Numbered from the stretch's first letter, positions 45,040 to 57,000 are shown. The stretch is 64,000 bases of DNA from Flaccisagitta enflata (GCA_965153355.1 OZ231126.1:2666001-2730000); one strand, 5' to 3'. The notes: a model not told the origin generated them from the letters alone. Numbers and translations: made by a program.

Positions 45040-45540
45040 TTTTTGGGCAGCGGCCCCAAAGGGGTTGATGACCCATGCTTTCACACATATGGGGAATTTT
45101 CTCCTCCTTCCTCTTCTTCTTCTTCTCCTCCTCCTCCTCCTTTGTACTCCCTTCCCCCAACCTCCAGGCCCATATCTCAGCCTCGAGTCCCATATCCCAG
45201 CCTTGAAGCCCAGATCCCTGTCTTGAGGCCCAAATCCCAACCCCATGGCCTAAATCCCAGTCTCAAGGGATTTGGGCCTCAAGACTGGGATTTGGGCCTC
45301 GAGGCAAGGATATGGGCCTCAAGGCTGAGATATGGGCTTGGAGGTTGGGGGATGGGGGGTGCGGAGGAGGAGAAGGAGGAGGAGAAGAAGAAGAAGGAGG
45401 TGAAAATCCCCCATATGTGTGAAAGCATAGGTCATCAACCCCTTTGGGGCCGCTGCCCCACTCTCCCCTCAACTTCAACCACAACCTACTTGAGCAGGGC
45501 ACAGGTAGCACTGACCCTCTTACGCTTTTGCGACTATTTA
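45040..45540. mobile_element. E element with mirror-image minisatellite arms
   Basis: GGGCAGCGGCCCCAAAGGGG, TTGATGACCCATGCTTTCAC, ATATGGGGAATTTTCTCC; core units CCCATATCCCAGCCTTGAAG to the centre near 45265, then the same units inverted; CCCCCATATGTGTGAAAGCA, CCTTTGGGGCCGCTGCCCC, GGGCACAGGTAGCACTGACC and GCTTTTGCGACTA. Two short (TTC/TCC)n tracts flank the core in inverse orientation. Confidence 0.78.
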
Positions 45541-46250
45541 GGATCAAGCAGGCTTGCAAATCTAAGTTGAACCCAAAAAAACAAAAAATCCATATGCATA
45601 CTGTAATGATCAGGTTAAAAGCTCTATGACTCAAAAATTATTGTCACACAGACTTCTGCTAGGCACCATCTGAAAGAGCACGGTCAAATTTACTTACTAA
45701 ATTTCACGCATAGGCTCGTTTGGCCCATAAAAAAAAGCATAGACTTCCTCAAAACACACAAGAAAGAGGGGAAAACCGAATTCCTCTGCAGGTCTCAAAA
45801 GCCGAAGGTAATTTTCGACCTCCTTTAAATGATGGCTTAAGCGATTTTGATGTATTTTTTAGATTCATTGATTTAATGACATTCTCTGTTTTACGATAAC
45901 ATTGTCTTCAAAAAAGTTGAAGGGAAAATACTTTTTCAGTAATAAGATCCAGAGGAAAAAGAAATTGAGGAGCAAGGACATCAAGTCAAGGATGAGACAC
46001 GGGTAAAGTGATCTGTCTGATTATCTGTTAAAAACCACATGGTGCCAGAACGGCTGCCTACAGCTTTGTTTCTCATAGCAAAAAGTTATGTTAGGTTTAA
46101 TGGTTCTATCATTTTTGCTCATACCCCCTTACGTTCCATTGCAAATATAGAGAAAGAATTTGGACCTCCGACCTTTCCTGTTTTATCATGGGAGGGAAGT
46201 GGAAAATCAATATTGGAAAATTTGGAGTTTCAATCAGAACGTTGCTAATC
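45541..46250. other. Stretch without recognised features
   Basis: Mixed unique-looking sequence. A 69-residue frame at 46039-46248 has no recognisable motif. Confidence 0.4.
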
Positions 46251-46252
46251 AT

Positions 46253-46510
46253 TTCGATTGAAAGACCTGATTCCTTGGATGATTATTGTATATGAAATGC
46301 ATTGACTTTTTCAGGGGAACAAAAATTAAAATGAGAATCAATTCCTAAATTGTTACGACACAAGTAAAAAGTGCAACAACATCCGTGGACATGATAAGTG
46401 TTATTGCATCTTTTTGGATCAAGCTAGAAAATCCTGGTTAGGTTAATATTCATCGAACTAGTTGATGTTGAATAAAAAAATTAGCTGATCTGCCTTATGA
46501 TATTGATTGA
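46253..46510. repeat. Interspersed repeat R2, copy 2 (reverse of 22085-22345)
   Basis: GATTGAAAGACCTGATTCCT, GCATTGACTTTTTCAGGGGA, CATGATAAGTGTTATTGCAT and GAACTAGTTGATGTTGAAT match copy 1 in reverse. Confidence 0.75.
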
Positions 46511-46764
46511 TTGAATTTAATTGCTCATATGTGCGTTCATCACATTACAACAAAGATTGTTATGGAGCAGTACCAAGGTACAATGGGCAAAAGGCATCTA
46601 AAAACTAAATAGTTCCAATGCATGTCCGTATGTCTGTGTATTGATAAAGAAACAATCAAAATAAATGTAAATGGAGGGGGAGGGGGTTCTAAATACTTGG
46701 GTCTATAACCCCTCACTCCCCAAAAAAGACCAAAAAATCACAGACAAGAAATCAAAACAAGCCC

Positions 46765-47096
46765 AAGAGGGCAACAGTCGCGTGCGTCTGGAAATGACAG
46801 ACAAAATGTTAGAAATGTCAGGAAATGTTAAAAAATGTTAAAAAATGTTAAATGATGTTGAAAAATGTTAAAGAAAGTTAAAAAATGTTAAAAAATGTTA
46901 AAAAATGTTAAAATGCCAAAAAAGTCGGAAAATGTTAAAGAATGTTAGAGATTGTTAAAAAATGCTAATAGTAAAAAAATGTTAAGAAACGTCAAAAAAT
47001 GTCGAAAATTTAAAAAGGTTACGGGACGGACGGACCGACCGACCGACCTACCGACCAACAGACCAAGGTGTAGAGTCGCGTGCACGCGACTAAAAA
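46765..47096 (-). mobile_element. Hairpin element A2 with an internal AAAAATGTTA minisatellite
   Basis: On the minus strand: T-rich start, hairpin GTCGCGTGCACGCGAC, CTCTACACCTTGGTCTGTTG, (TCGG)n, then about 15 units of a 10-11 bp repeat (AAAAATGTTA on plus, 46810-46990), ending with GCACGCGAC (plus GTCGCGTGC near 46776), the complement of the left arm. The expansion sits between the two complementary sites. Confidence 0.65.
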
Positions 47097-47355
47097 CCTA
47101 TAAGTCGGTTATGAATGATGAAATTGATGCATTGATGCATTGATGTAATGCAAGAGAGCAAATTGACGTATAAATTGAGACCGAATGGACGGACTTACTC
47201 ACAAGCCCTTTACCTAAACTTAAGGGGTATATAAAGAATGAAAAAAGAAAAAAAGGAAAAAAAACAAGCAAATCAATTCGTTGCCTCTACAGTCTTCCCA
47301 TTACCATAAGAGGCCAACTTCGTCGATTAGTCGGTCCCCCTTTCCGTTGGTTCAT

Positions 47356-47660
<305 letters not shown>

Positions 47661-47699
47661 AGGTCTAAGAATAGGCATAGGTCTAGGAATAGGTAATTG

Positions 47700-48700
47700 G
47701 CTTTAAAAAGCAAACTGTGCTCGGAATACTACGATATAAATAATTCCCGGCGCACCGTCTGGGCTGGCTTATCCGACCTTGTTATTTGAATCATGATCTT
47801 TTATTTCCGAATTCATTTGAGACCTGGTCGACGGCTGCCGATGCCGCCTTTATAGACTCTTTTAACATCTGCAGCCTGGTACATATGTTACATATGGTAC
47901 ATATGGCACATATGGTACTACAGTATGAGTATTCTCAAATGAAACGGAAAATGACAGCGTAACATGATAACCACCTTCAATTCCAGATTGAGGCAAAACC
48001 ACTTGACATCCAAAGCTCAGATTTGGCACTAACGAATGCCCGAACGTTTTCTTTTAGCCATTTTTTTTCACAATTTTATTTCAAAATCATACAGACTAAG
48101 TATCTGTAAACAATCTGATCTTGTATCTGTCGCGGGTACGTCTTGAATATCTGTTTACAATCTGACCCGGCATCTGATGCTGGTCCACATACTTTTAACA
48201 TCTCTCTGCAATCTGATGCGTACAACTCAACACCGTACAGTCGTACACCTTTACTCATTTACACCTTTACACACTTATACCTTTACGCCAATCTTAGCTT
48301 ACATCTGCCACAAGTACATGTTCTTTCAATATTTGATCTTACGTTTGATGCTGGTACATAGTGCATACAATCGTTCTTGCGCCTGCCCCAAGACGGCACA
48401 CCCTTTTAACTTCTGGTACTAATCGGGTCTAACATTTTTGTTTAATCAACACCACCATCACCCCCCCCCCCCCCGTGGTCCCAGGATTCAGCGGTTTGTA
48501 CTTGTACTGTTTGTACTGGGTAAAAACGACCATTGTGAAATGTTAAAGGGTGTTGGTGGCGGCCCCGGGCCCCCAGCATTTTCAGCATTTTTCTGTTTTA
48601 TTCGTAATTAGAATTGAACAAATTAAAAAGATGGAAGTTGACGTAAACAAAAATAAAAAGATTTTGCGACTTTTTGGAAACTCAAACTTTCTTTGCCTGA
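47700..48700. other. Stretch without genes; short local repeats
   Basis: TACATATGGTACATATGGCA near 47885-47915, repeated AATCTGATGC/CATCTGATGCTGGTAC words at 48110-48360, a poly-C run of about 14 near 48462, and a CTGTTTGTACTGGG motif. No gene is supported. Confidence 0.5.
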
Positions 48701-48709
48701 CCTAAATCA

Positions 48710-48860
48710 TCTTTGTTTGGTTGGTTGGTTTTTTTGGCATTTTCGGTTTTTGCATCACTGCTCTTGCCCAATTGCCCGCCTGGTTTCCCACAAGACTGCC
48801 CCTGCTCACCTGCACAAGACATACTACGCGAATTAAAAAAAAAGACGCACTTTTGAATGG
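48710..48860 (+). mobile_element. Worn A/D-type element, 3' half
   Basis: (GGTT)n, TTTTTTGGCATTTTCGGTTT, CATCACTGCTCTTGCCC, ACTGCCCCTGCTCACCTGCA, ACTACGCGA, and GACGCACTTTTGAATGG, which is shared with D elements. Confidence 0.5.
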
Positions 48861-49270
48861 TTGATTTCGCCATTGAAAATCAAAAAAACTAATTAAAATC
48901 TTAGACCATTTTGAAGCCCTTGAAAAACTCTTTCGTTTGGCGCCAATCTGGTATCTCTATCTTTTTTCGTTTGGAAATGGCATTAGTTTGAGTAAAAATG
49001 TTGCCAAATTTGTTTTTGCAGTCCCTTTGAAAAAAATGCAATTCAGCAAAATAGTGTCTCACTTTAAAGAGGTCTAGCTCCTAAACCGTTAAAGATACCA
49101 TATATTTGGCCTTTTTTCCTCGTAGTTTCGTACTTTATTTTGCCTTGAAGTCCGCCCTTAAGTGCCGCAATGTTTAGGTATTCAGAAATTTAAACCGTTC
49201 CCTCTGAACTTTTTTCCCTAACAATTTTCATGCTCCTTACTTTTTTCCCCTCGAAATTTGATCCGTCATT
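48861..49270. other. Stretch without recognised features
   Basis: AT-rich, with no element ends or frames of note. Confidence 0.4.
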
Positions 49271-49271
49271 A

Positions 49272-49496
49272 AAACAAAAGACGCGGGGTCACATCATTGA
49301 CATTGTTGCGGACGGGTGGGCAGGTGCATCCAACCCCCATCCATACCCCATGCCCCCCACCTACCCAATTAAGATCTAAAACTTTTTTTTCCTCTTTTTG
49401 ACTTATGTGTTACGGACGGACAGTTAGATGGACAGACAGACAGACAGACGGACGGATGGACAAAGCCTCTTATATAGTTGCGTGTCCGCAACTAAA
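49272..49496 (-). mobile_element. Hairpin element B
   Basis: On the minus strand: T5-A, GTTGCGGACACGCAAC, TATATAAGAGGCTTTGTCC, long TCCG/TCTG tract, GTAACACATAAG-like body, GGGTATGGATGGGGGTTGGA, TGCCCACCCGTCCGCAAC (complement motif intact) and CCCCGCGTC. Complete. Confidence 0.8.
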
Positions 49497-49601
49497 AAGA
49501 AATGGAAGAAAGAAAAAAACAGGTGTAGATTTCTGAGCACAGTACTCGTCATACGATAACAAATCTCATACAAATCATTCATCCATGTTTGATACTTGAT
49601 A

Positions 49602-50355
49602 CAGTGGAACCCCGCAATTACAGACCCGTCTTGAATGGTTCCTCATTAACACTATCTAGCAAATAAAGATATGGACAGGATTATAGCAGTAAAACTTCAA
49701 TATATATTAAAACAATGAAAGCAGATTGACAAACAATGACCAAGAATCTTCCATTTAAGACCAAGCAGAGCACAGTAGCTCAATCCCTTTTCAAATGACA
49801 GTGTATTGAAGAAAAACTGTTATTTACCAAAATCTTTTTAGTTAAAATCTTCTAAGGACAACCTACAATGAAAGAGCTATCTTATCTGAAGGGATTGAGC
49901 AAAATCATTCGGCTTGGTCTTGAAAGATCACATTTTTGACAGTTTTGATTGTGGAAAAAAATCAAGGAATGCTGTCAAACATAACGCTATGAAATTATCT
50001 TATTTTAAAATGAAACAAAGCTGGTTCAATCATTTTTTTGTTATTTTTTTGAAAAGCAGGGGATTCACTAATTCAGGTTGAAAAATCATAGATCAATCCC
50101 ATGGAAAGTCGAAACAGAAGCACTCGATAGATCAAAATACCATATATTGATTAAAAGTTGATTCATTTAGTCATTTACTTCTTTCAGTGAGTGAAAAGGC
50201 TAACTTTTCCTCCCAACTGTCCGTATATTTATTTCCGAGATAGTAAAGGTCAACATTTTGTCCCTAATGTGATTTCACCTCTCTTTAAAGGTGAACCTGA
50301 GATAAAGGTGAAAAATCTTCAGTCCCAATGAGACCAATGAGGCGGGGTCCTACTA
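49602..50355. mobile_element. 754-bp pogo/Tc1-type element
   Basis: Left end CAGTGGAACCCCGCAATTAC (49602), right end AATGAGGCGGGGTCCTACTA (50355), flanked by TA on each side. The ends share the ACCCCGC core with the MITEs at 13697 and 63483. The interior is AT-rich with no transposase frame, so it is non-autonomous or decayed. Confidence 0.68.
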
Positions 50356-50459
50356 TAAATCATTTATTACGAAACATTTGTTCTTTCACTTAGTTATTAG
50401 TCATCTGCTCTTTCTAATCTTCACTTGTTTTACGGGGTAATTTTATAGAACGCTAGTCT

Positions 50460-50565
50460 ATAGTTTTGAGATGCGTCCGTCAGGAACACATCTCTATAAG
50501 AGGGTCTGTCCTTCCGTCGGTCGGTCCGTCAGTCGGTCCGTCGGTCGGTCGGTCCGTTACGCCTG
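50460..50565 (+). mobile_element. C-type hairpin element, 5' part
   Basis: GAGATGCGTCCGTCAGGAAC with ACACATCTC as a worn hairpin, CTATAAGAGGGTCTGTCC, then (TCGG)n instead of the (GTAT)n found in the array at 11.5 kb. It mixes a C head with an A/B-like tract. Confidence 0.65.
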
Positions 50566-50769
50566 TGCAAAAATCGCGTTTTTCGGCTGGTTTCTGGCCA
50601 CAGTGAGATCCTATACTGAAACAAATGATCAACCAACGTGTTTTGAGGGCCTCCTTTACTATTCAATTAGATTTTTTTAAAAATTGTCTAGCTGCTCCAG
50701 AAGTTGAGATATGACATCATGAACCATATCTTGACGCTCTTGTTCCATCAGTTTTTTTACACCATTTTT

Positions 50770-50955
50770 TCCATAAATAAGGGAGTACGAGAATTGGATT
50801 TGACAGACATTTTTTATGGGACTGCTTAGTGTGATGGATAAACATGTGAGTAGGCCTAAGATATGATAGAAAAAACTGAGTTGAGCTCATTTGGTTGAAA
50901 AATACCCCCCGAACAGGCTAAAAAACTGAATTTCGACCGTTTTTTTGCTTTTTTT
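50770..50955. repeat. Inverted-copy repeat R4, copy 1
   Basis: GGGAGTACGAGAATTGG, AGTGTGATGG, GTAGGCCTAAGATATGA and CCCCCGAACAGGCTAAAAAA. The reverse complement is at 55420-55620. Confidence 0.65.
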
Positions 50956-51351
50956 TGCATTTATGGTAATCCTGAGCCTCTAGTGCATACAATTGTAATA
51001 AAACATTCAAAAATAGATGGAGATAACCAATGCATGACTGGAGATGAAAGACAGTCTACTTGCATATCTTCTGTAGGATACCAAATGTCAAAATGAAGTG
51101 GCTAGGCTTTTGCGTTCCTTGTTGCCTTCTGTGGTTTAATATGAATGGACAATTGAATTTCTAGTTGGCTTTCATCTCATGGAACCCTTTTTGGGCATCA
51201 TGATGGACCCTCCAAGGCCCAATCATTTACTACTTTGATCAATCTTTCAAAATCTGTACAAACAGATGATGGAAGCCATCCCAGGTTTTAAGTTCAGTTC
51301 AGTTGAGAGGCATACTCTCCCTGCTCTTTGCTATGGATTTAGTAGGGAGTA

Positions 51352-51838
51352 CAAATAGTCGCAAAAGCGTTAGATGGTCAGCGGTACCCGTGCCCTGCTT
51401 AAGTAGGTTGTGGTTGAAGTTGAGGGGGAGCAGGGCAGCGGCCCCGAAGGGGTCGATGACCTATGCTTTCACACATATGGGGAATTTTCTCCTCCTTCTT
51501 CTCCTTCTTCTCCGCACCCCCCCTCCCCCCAGCCTCCAGGCCTATATCTCAGCCTGGAGGCCCATATCCCAGCCTCGAGGTCCAAATCCCAGTCTTGACG
51601 CCCAAATCCCTAGAGAGTGGAATCTGGGCCTTTGGGTTGGGATTTGGGCCTTGAGGGTGGGATTTGGGCCTCAAGACTGGGATTTGGGCCTCGAGGCTGG
51701 GATATGGGCCTCCAGGCTGAGATATAGGCCTGGAGGCTGGGGGGAGGGGGGGTACGAAGAAGAAGAAGAAGAAGGAGGAGAAAATTCCCCATATGTGTGA
51801 AAGCATAGGTCATCGACCCCTTCGGGGCCGCTGCCCAA
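51352..51838. mobile_element. E element, complete, palindromic, inside the decayed gene
   Basis: Left end TAGTCGCAAAAGCGTTAGAT, GGTCAGCGGTACCCGTGCCC, then GGGCAGCGGCCCCGAAGGGG and TCGATGACCTATGCTTTCAC. Mirror minisatellite arms (GGCCCATATCCCAGCCTCGA and its complement) meet near 51610. The right end AAAGCATAGGTCATCGACCC and TTCGGGGCCGCTGCCC is the exact complement of the left inner end for about 60 bp. Confidence 0.82.
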
Positions 51839-51861
51839 AAGGAGTGGATGGAATCATTCAA

Positions 51862-52378
51862 CAGGTTGCCCAAGGGCAATACGTGGTCAGCGATACCCGT
51901 TGCCTTGCTTTGCATGGTTGTAAATCGGAATGAGAGGCAGGGCAGCGGCACCGAAGGGGACGAAGTCCTGTAGAACACAGGGGGACTTTTGTTCATTCAT
52001 CCGTCCGTCCGCCGCCCCAGGCCCTCTTAGGCCTGAAATCTGCCCTCTCAGGCCTGAAATCTGACCTCTCAGGCCTGAAATCTGCCCTCTCAGACCTTGA
52101 ATCTGAGAGGGCAGATTTCAGACCTGGGAGGACAGATTTCAGGCCTGAGAGGACAGGTGACAGGCCTGAAAGGGCAAATTTCAGGCCTGAGAGGGCAGAT
52201 TCAAGGCCTGAGAGGGCAGATTTCAGGCCTGAGAGGGCAGATTTTAGGCCTGAGAGGGCAGATTTCAGGCCTGAGAGGGCCTGGGGGGGACGCACGAACG
52301 GACGAACGGACGAACGAATGAACGAACAAAAGTCCCCCTGAGTTCTACAGGACTTTGTCCCCTTCGGGGCCGCTGCCC
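51862..52378. mobile_element. F element, complete, inside the decayed gene
   Basis: CAGGTTGCCCAAGGGCAATA, GGTCAGCGATACCCGTTGCC, GGGCAGCGGCACCGAAGGGG, CCTGTAGAACACAGGGGGAC. Core of 21-bp units GGCCTGAAATCTGCCCTCTCA-like (one base shorter in places), reversing near 52098, so the two arms mirror each other; right end AGTTCTACAGGACTTTGTCC and CCTTCGGGGCCGCTGCCC. The coding sequence resumes right after it. Confidence 0.8.
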
Positions 52379-52844
52379 AAAAACCATCTTCAGCAGTATG
52401 TCTCAAAGCTGGAGGTTGCCATGAGGGCTTTAATGAAACAGCTTGCTGCAACATTGTCCAGGCAACATGGAATTCAGTATGAGTTTTAACCTGAATTTCT
52501 GGAATACTCAGAAAAAGAAGCTGCAGGAACCTTGGGCAAATCACACTTAAGGCCCCTTTTTGAAATTTTCACTGAGGAACAACTTAGATCAATTCCTGAG
52601 GATAATAAAGCAGGGGAAAATTACTTTGGGCACATGTCTGAACAGCTCAGAAGTAAAGGAGGTTCAGTGACAGACTTGTGCTCTAGTCAATTTCTGATCT
52701 AACATTTGGAAAGGATGCTGCAGACATGTTGAAAGATAAAGAGCTGAAGTTAAAGCAACAAGAAATCATCCAAATTGAGGCAGACTGGTCAAGATCTCAA
52801 AAGGATATTATGAAGTCCAAACTGTCAGTGACAGATGCTGAGGC

Positions 52845-53482
52845 CAGGCCTGAGCGATTGTATTGGGTATTGGTATTGGGTTTACAATATTCTTGTGTAT
52901 TGGGTTTTCCCAATACATGTAGTTTATTTTGTTATTTTTCCAATACAATACAATACTATACAATATTACGAAAAAGTTGATCTGAGGAGAGCAAAATATA
53001 TGAGGAAGAAACTAATGAATCTATAGGAGAGAGAGAGAAAGAAACAGGGAAAGATAATAAAAAACAGAAAATAAAAAAAGAGAATCAGATCTAGACAAAA
53101 AAAAAAGAAAAAAAAAACAAATAGATAAGTGTGAAAAAAAAAAAGACCGAATGATAAAAGAATAAAATAAAATTTTTTTCAAAATAAAAAAAAATATATA
53201 TTTATATGTTTATATGATGATTAAAATTATAATATTTTTTTAAATTATTAGTATATTATCTTACTATGATTAGTTTGATATATATTACTACTTATTACTT
53301 ATTACTAAAAATATATAAAATCATATATGTATATATGTATTGTATTGTATGCTATGATAATGTATTGTATACAATTTTAATGGATATTGTATTGTATTGG
53401 TATTGTATTGTATTGTCCCAATACTTGAAAGTATTGTATTGGTATTGTATAGTTGACAAAAATGCTATATAGCTCAGGCCTG
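52845..53482. mobile_element. 638-bp hAT-type MITE rich in CAATA/TATTG
   Basis: Ends CAGGCCTGAGC and GCTCAGGCCTG, flanked by the 8-bp duplication GCTGAGGC (52837-52844 and 53483-53490). Inside the ends are (TATTGGTATTG) and (CAATACAATAC)-type repeats. Removing the insert plus one duplication restores SVTDAEADILAREQ across the junction in the decayed gene, which proves the insertion and helps define the original frame. Confidence 0.88.
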
Positions 53483-53573
53483 GCTGAGGCAGACATCTTG
53501 GCAAGGGAACAATCTAGATTCAAGCTGATTGCTCTTTGCAAGGAAAATGGGGATTAACACAAGTACCATGCAC

Positions 53574-54262
53574 TACTTTCATCTCAGGCTGAAGTCATGA
53601 AATGCTATGATAGGATCAAGAAATTGAGTGAGCAAGATCAATTTAGCAGTATAGCAATCATAGAAAAACCGCCAAAACATGTCAGATACTTAATAATACG
53701 TCTTTGGGTTTCAACACATATTTGTATGTGGATTTTCTAAGCACTTTAAGACAAATGCTTTATATAAATGCATGATAACTATCGCTCATAAAATTTTATT
53801 TAAAAAATTCCTTAGTGTATGCTATGTTCTCCCTTTTGCCTCAGTTGCAATCCCAATGATTCAGAGAGGTTGAAATCAACCAAGATAATGTAGCAAAGGT
53901 GTTGGGCGCTGTAATTAGGACCAAAAATAGGGTGGAAAAAACCTCCAATCTATCTGAAAGGAGACTTAGTAACTTGTAAAGAAACTAGATGCATTTTTTG
54001 GCCATTTTCTAAAAGAGGTATCAATCTTGTTTTGCCCGTCAATTCTAAACGCCTTGAGCTAAAAGGATGCGGTTTGCGGCATTTGGTCAGAAATTCGAAA
54101 TAGTTTCAGAATCTCACTGATTTTTATATAAATTTTTTATTCTTAACAGAGTTATTGCATAAAATGCCTGTCGATATACATATGTTCTAGATAGTACTTT
54201 CATCTCAGGCTGAAGTCATGAAATGCTATGATAGGATCAAGAAATTGAGTGAGCAAGATCAA
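53574..54262. repeat. 68-bp direct repeat flanking a 553-bp insertion
   Basis: The sequence from TACTTTCATCTCAGGCTGAA to GAGTGAGCAAGATCAA occurs identically at 53574-53641 and 54195-54262. The 553 bp between (TTTAGCAGTATAGC .. TTCTAGATAG) is unrelated AT-rich DNA. It is either an insertion with an unusually long target duplication or a local duplication. It breaks the decayed gene. Confidence 0.85.
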
Positions 54263-54859
54263 CTTTCCATCCTTCGCAAGGAGGTCAAGTTGAAAAAAGT
54301 CATGTTCTCTGAGATGCCTAGTGACTTTGTTTATATCTAGCAATACAACATCACTGCCAAGCAAATTTATGAGAATCTGCTTGCTTTATACACAACTGAT
54401 CCAAAAAATCAAGATGTTGTGACAGAGGATGTCTATTTTACCTCTGAATCCGCAGGTATTCAGGCAGCAAACAAGCCAGCGAAGAGGTCAAAAGCCCCCG
54501 CTGAGGTACCCCAAAGAGAGTTTATCTGGCCAGTAGAGGAAGAGGAATTTATCATCACATAACAAGAAGATGGCTGGAACCTTGGAACCGTGCAATCTTT
54601 CAACGAGGAGGAAAACAGTATTTTAGTACAGGCACTCTCTACTCCAAAACCAAGGCAAAGATGATAAGGGGAAAACATATTTGCTTTTCTCAAATGAAGA
54701 AGTTGCAGATGGCTTCAAAAGAAAACATAATTTGGAGATCAAGCCTTCAGTCATAGTGACTAAAAATGTTAAGAGAAAAGATTTGGTCATTGCACTGCTG
54801 AATCATGAGATCATAGTGGCGCTTTAGGGACAGCTGATGGGCTCAAATGAATCTGAATA

Positions 54860-56465
54860 AAGCTGATGAGATATCATACATCTCCCTGCAGACTTTAGGG
54901 ACAAAGTCATGAAGTCATAGTTCAAGAGCAACTAAAACTTGAGCATGGAACTCGAAACTTGATGCTATGGAAACTTTTTGTGAGCAAGTTTCTTTTTATG
55001 GGGGGAAGGGGCAAATCTCTAAGATATTTTACCTGCACCCTACAATCATAACTTATCATTTACTTGTAAAACTAGTTTGCTACCTTCCCCATGTTTTACC
55101 CCCACCAAACAATCATTTCCTTGCGTTTACTTGTTGAATTTTATTAGTGAAGCTCTCAATTCATTTGGGAAGTAATTGAATATCAAATTTAGCTGATGTA
55201 GGTGTCAGTTTATTTATCAGTTAGAATGCCCACTTCCAATTGATAAAGAATTAATTGTATAAATGATCATTTTTTATCAATTTTTCAACATTTTTTAAGA
55301 TTTTTCATGAAGAAAAAGATTCAAGGCACAAGAAGCAATTTTTTCCACTTCAGTACTAGTAATCAAGTGTGTATGCCAGTGTTTTTCCAGCTAGATATAT
55401 CATTTGATCCTCAATTTAAACAAAAAAACGCAGAAAAAGCAAGAATTTACTATCTTTTTTCGTTTTTTGGCCTGTTCGGGGGGTTTTCTTTGAGAGAGGG
55501 CCCCAAAATTGATGGATTACCTCATATTTTGGGCCTACTGAACCAAAAATCAATCACACTGTCCAATCCGTTTCGATGAGTTATTCTCGTACTCCCTTAC
55601 CATAAAATTATCCATTTTTGACCAAAAATCTGTTTTGACATGTGCTATGTGAGCCCTTTCATACTAATTCAAAGAATCATTCTTCAAATTGCATGCTTTG
55701 TACAGTAAAATGATCTTAAATTGGCAAAATTTTCAAGCAAAATCTTAGAGAAGAGTAAGAATTATTTTAATGAGGTATCTTTACTGTATAATTACTGACA
55801 CAGTTTGTATAATATGGTCAAATTTTTTTCGAGAGGCTGTTCATATCTATCTGACACTAGTATAAAACTTTTTTGCCATATGATTTTTAGCATTTTGGAT
55901 GTCTTTGTCAAGTACCTTTTAAAAAATGTCAGCTGACAATTGAATTTCAAAAAATAGGATATTTTATTTTGAAAAATTCATTTGGGGTACTTCCCATTGA
56001 AGTAAAGTCATGAAATTTGAATGGTAGTCAAAGGAAGCATTTAACCTTAAGCATTTCAAATTTCGTAACAATCGGTGGATTTTAAGTATCAATTTTGTGA
56101 GTTTTTCTATTCCAAATTGCAAAATTTGAAGTTTTTGAAAAAAACATTTTTCATCCCCTAAATAACAAATCTTGAACACAGATGAATATTTTGCATTTTT
56201 GAAAACATCAGACCCGAGATAATGTAATTTACTAGGGTCTGATGTTTTTGTTTTTTTCATTTTTTAAATTTCTATGCAAATTTGTTATTTAGGGTGCACC
56301 TATGTCAGATTTAACAGAAATATGAAAAAAAGGATGTTTTTTGTTAAGAGTTTTAAATGGAGTTGGACAACATTACTTTATAATGAGGCACTTCCTGGTG
56401 AAGAAAAGTCATCAAATTTTTATGGTAGTTAAATGAAGCAACAAACCACCTGCATGTCAATTTTC
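54860..56465. other. AT-rich stretch; reverse repeat R4 copy 2 at 55420-55620
   Basis: R4 copy 2: TTTTTTGGCCTGTTCGGGGG, TCATATTTTGGGCCTACTGA, ATCACACTGTCC and TTCTCGTACTCCC, reverse of 50770-50955. The two R4 copies bracket the decayed gene. Elsewhere nothing is recognised. Confidence 0.6.
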
Positions 56466-56470
56466 ATTAC

Positions 56471-56716
56471 TACACCTTGATCTGGGGGCTGAGAAAAACC
56501 CGAGATGAATCTCAATAGCTTAAATTACATGAAAAGCATACTTCTAGTTGCCCCAGTGGGATGAAATTTTACATGAAGAAAGCCGATGGTTTTGCAGAGC
56601 TTCAGTTAAAATTTCATCTCACTGGGTTAACTAGAAGTATGCTTTTCATGTAAATTAAGCTATTGAAACACGCTAGATTCATCTCGGTTTTTTCTCAGCC
56701 CCCAGATCAAAGTGTA
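56471..56716. mobile_element. 245-bp palindromic MITE, copy 2
   Basis: TACACCTTGATCTGGGGGCT at the left and CCCCCAGATCAAAGTGTA at the right, the same family as 20096-20341. The inner asymmetric centre (GATGGTTTTGCAGAGCTTCA) is reversed relative to copy 1. Confidence 0.88.
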
Positions 56717-57000
56717 CTATATGAAGTGACATATATCATTAGGTGAATTATTTGTTTTTGGTAAAAAACATGGTGATTTTTTTGCTCTTGGCGAAACTGA
56801 AGTGTCACAATAATTTTCATTGTGTCATAATTCCATTACCACATCTTTAAATGCCCACGTGAGGCCATGAGGTAGCACTCTTTCTCTCGCCACCCCCTCC
56901 CCCTCCTAATTTACAACGATCAAAAAGTTTTTAAACAAAAGATGAACAAAAGCCACCGCCTTTGCTACTTCCCAAAAATCCCGCCACAGCAACCGAGCGC
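56717..57000. other. Upstream region of the second gene
   Basis: AT-rich, then CACCCCCTCCCCCTCC near 56890. No TATA box can be assigned with confidence. Confidence 0.35.

Larger units (their letters stand above)
50957..54850 (+). pseudogene. Decayed intronless coding sequence with four or more insertions
   Basis: Protein-like translation appears in pieces: YGNPEPLVHTIVIKHSKIDG near 50960-51095, MMEAIPGFKFSSVERHTLPA near 51265-51350, then after the E/F insertion QQYVSKLEVAMRALMKQLAA (52390), PLFEIFTEEQLRSIPEDNKA (52550), LKDKELKLKQQEIIQIEADW (52730), and after the MITE DILAREQSRFKLIALCKENG (53492). Later pieces include LSILRKEVKLKKVMFSEMPS (54262), VPQREFIWPVEEEEFIIT (54505) and KRKHNLEIKPSVIVTKNVKR (54720). 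In-frame stops and frameshifts separate many of them. Composition is charged and helical, without a domain I recognise. It may be an old retrocopy of a host gene or the accessory gene of a mobile element. Confidence 0.55.
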
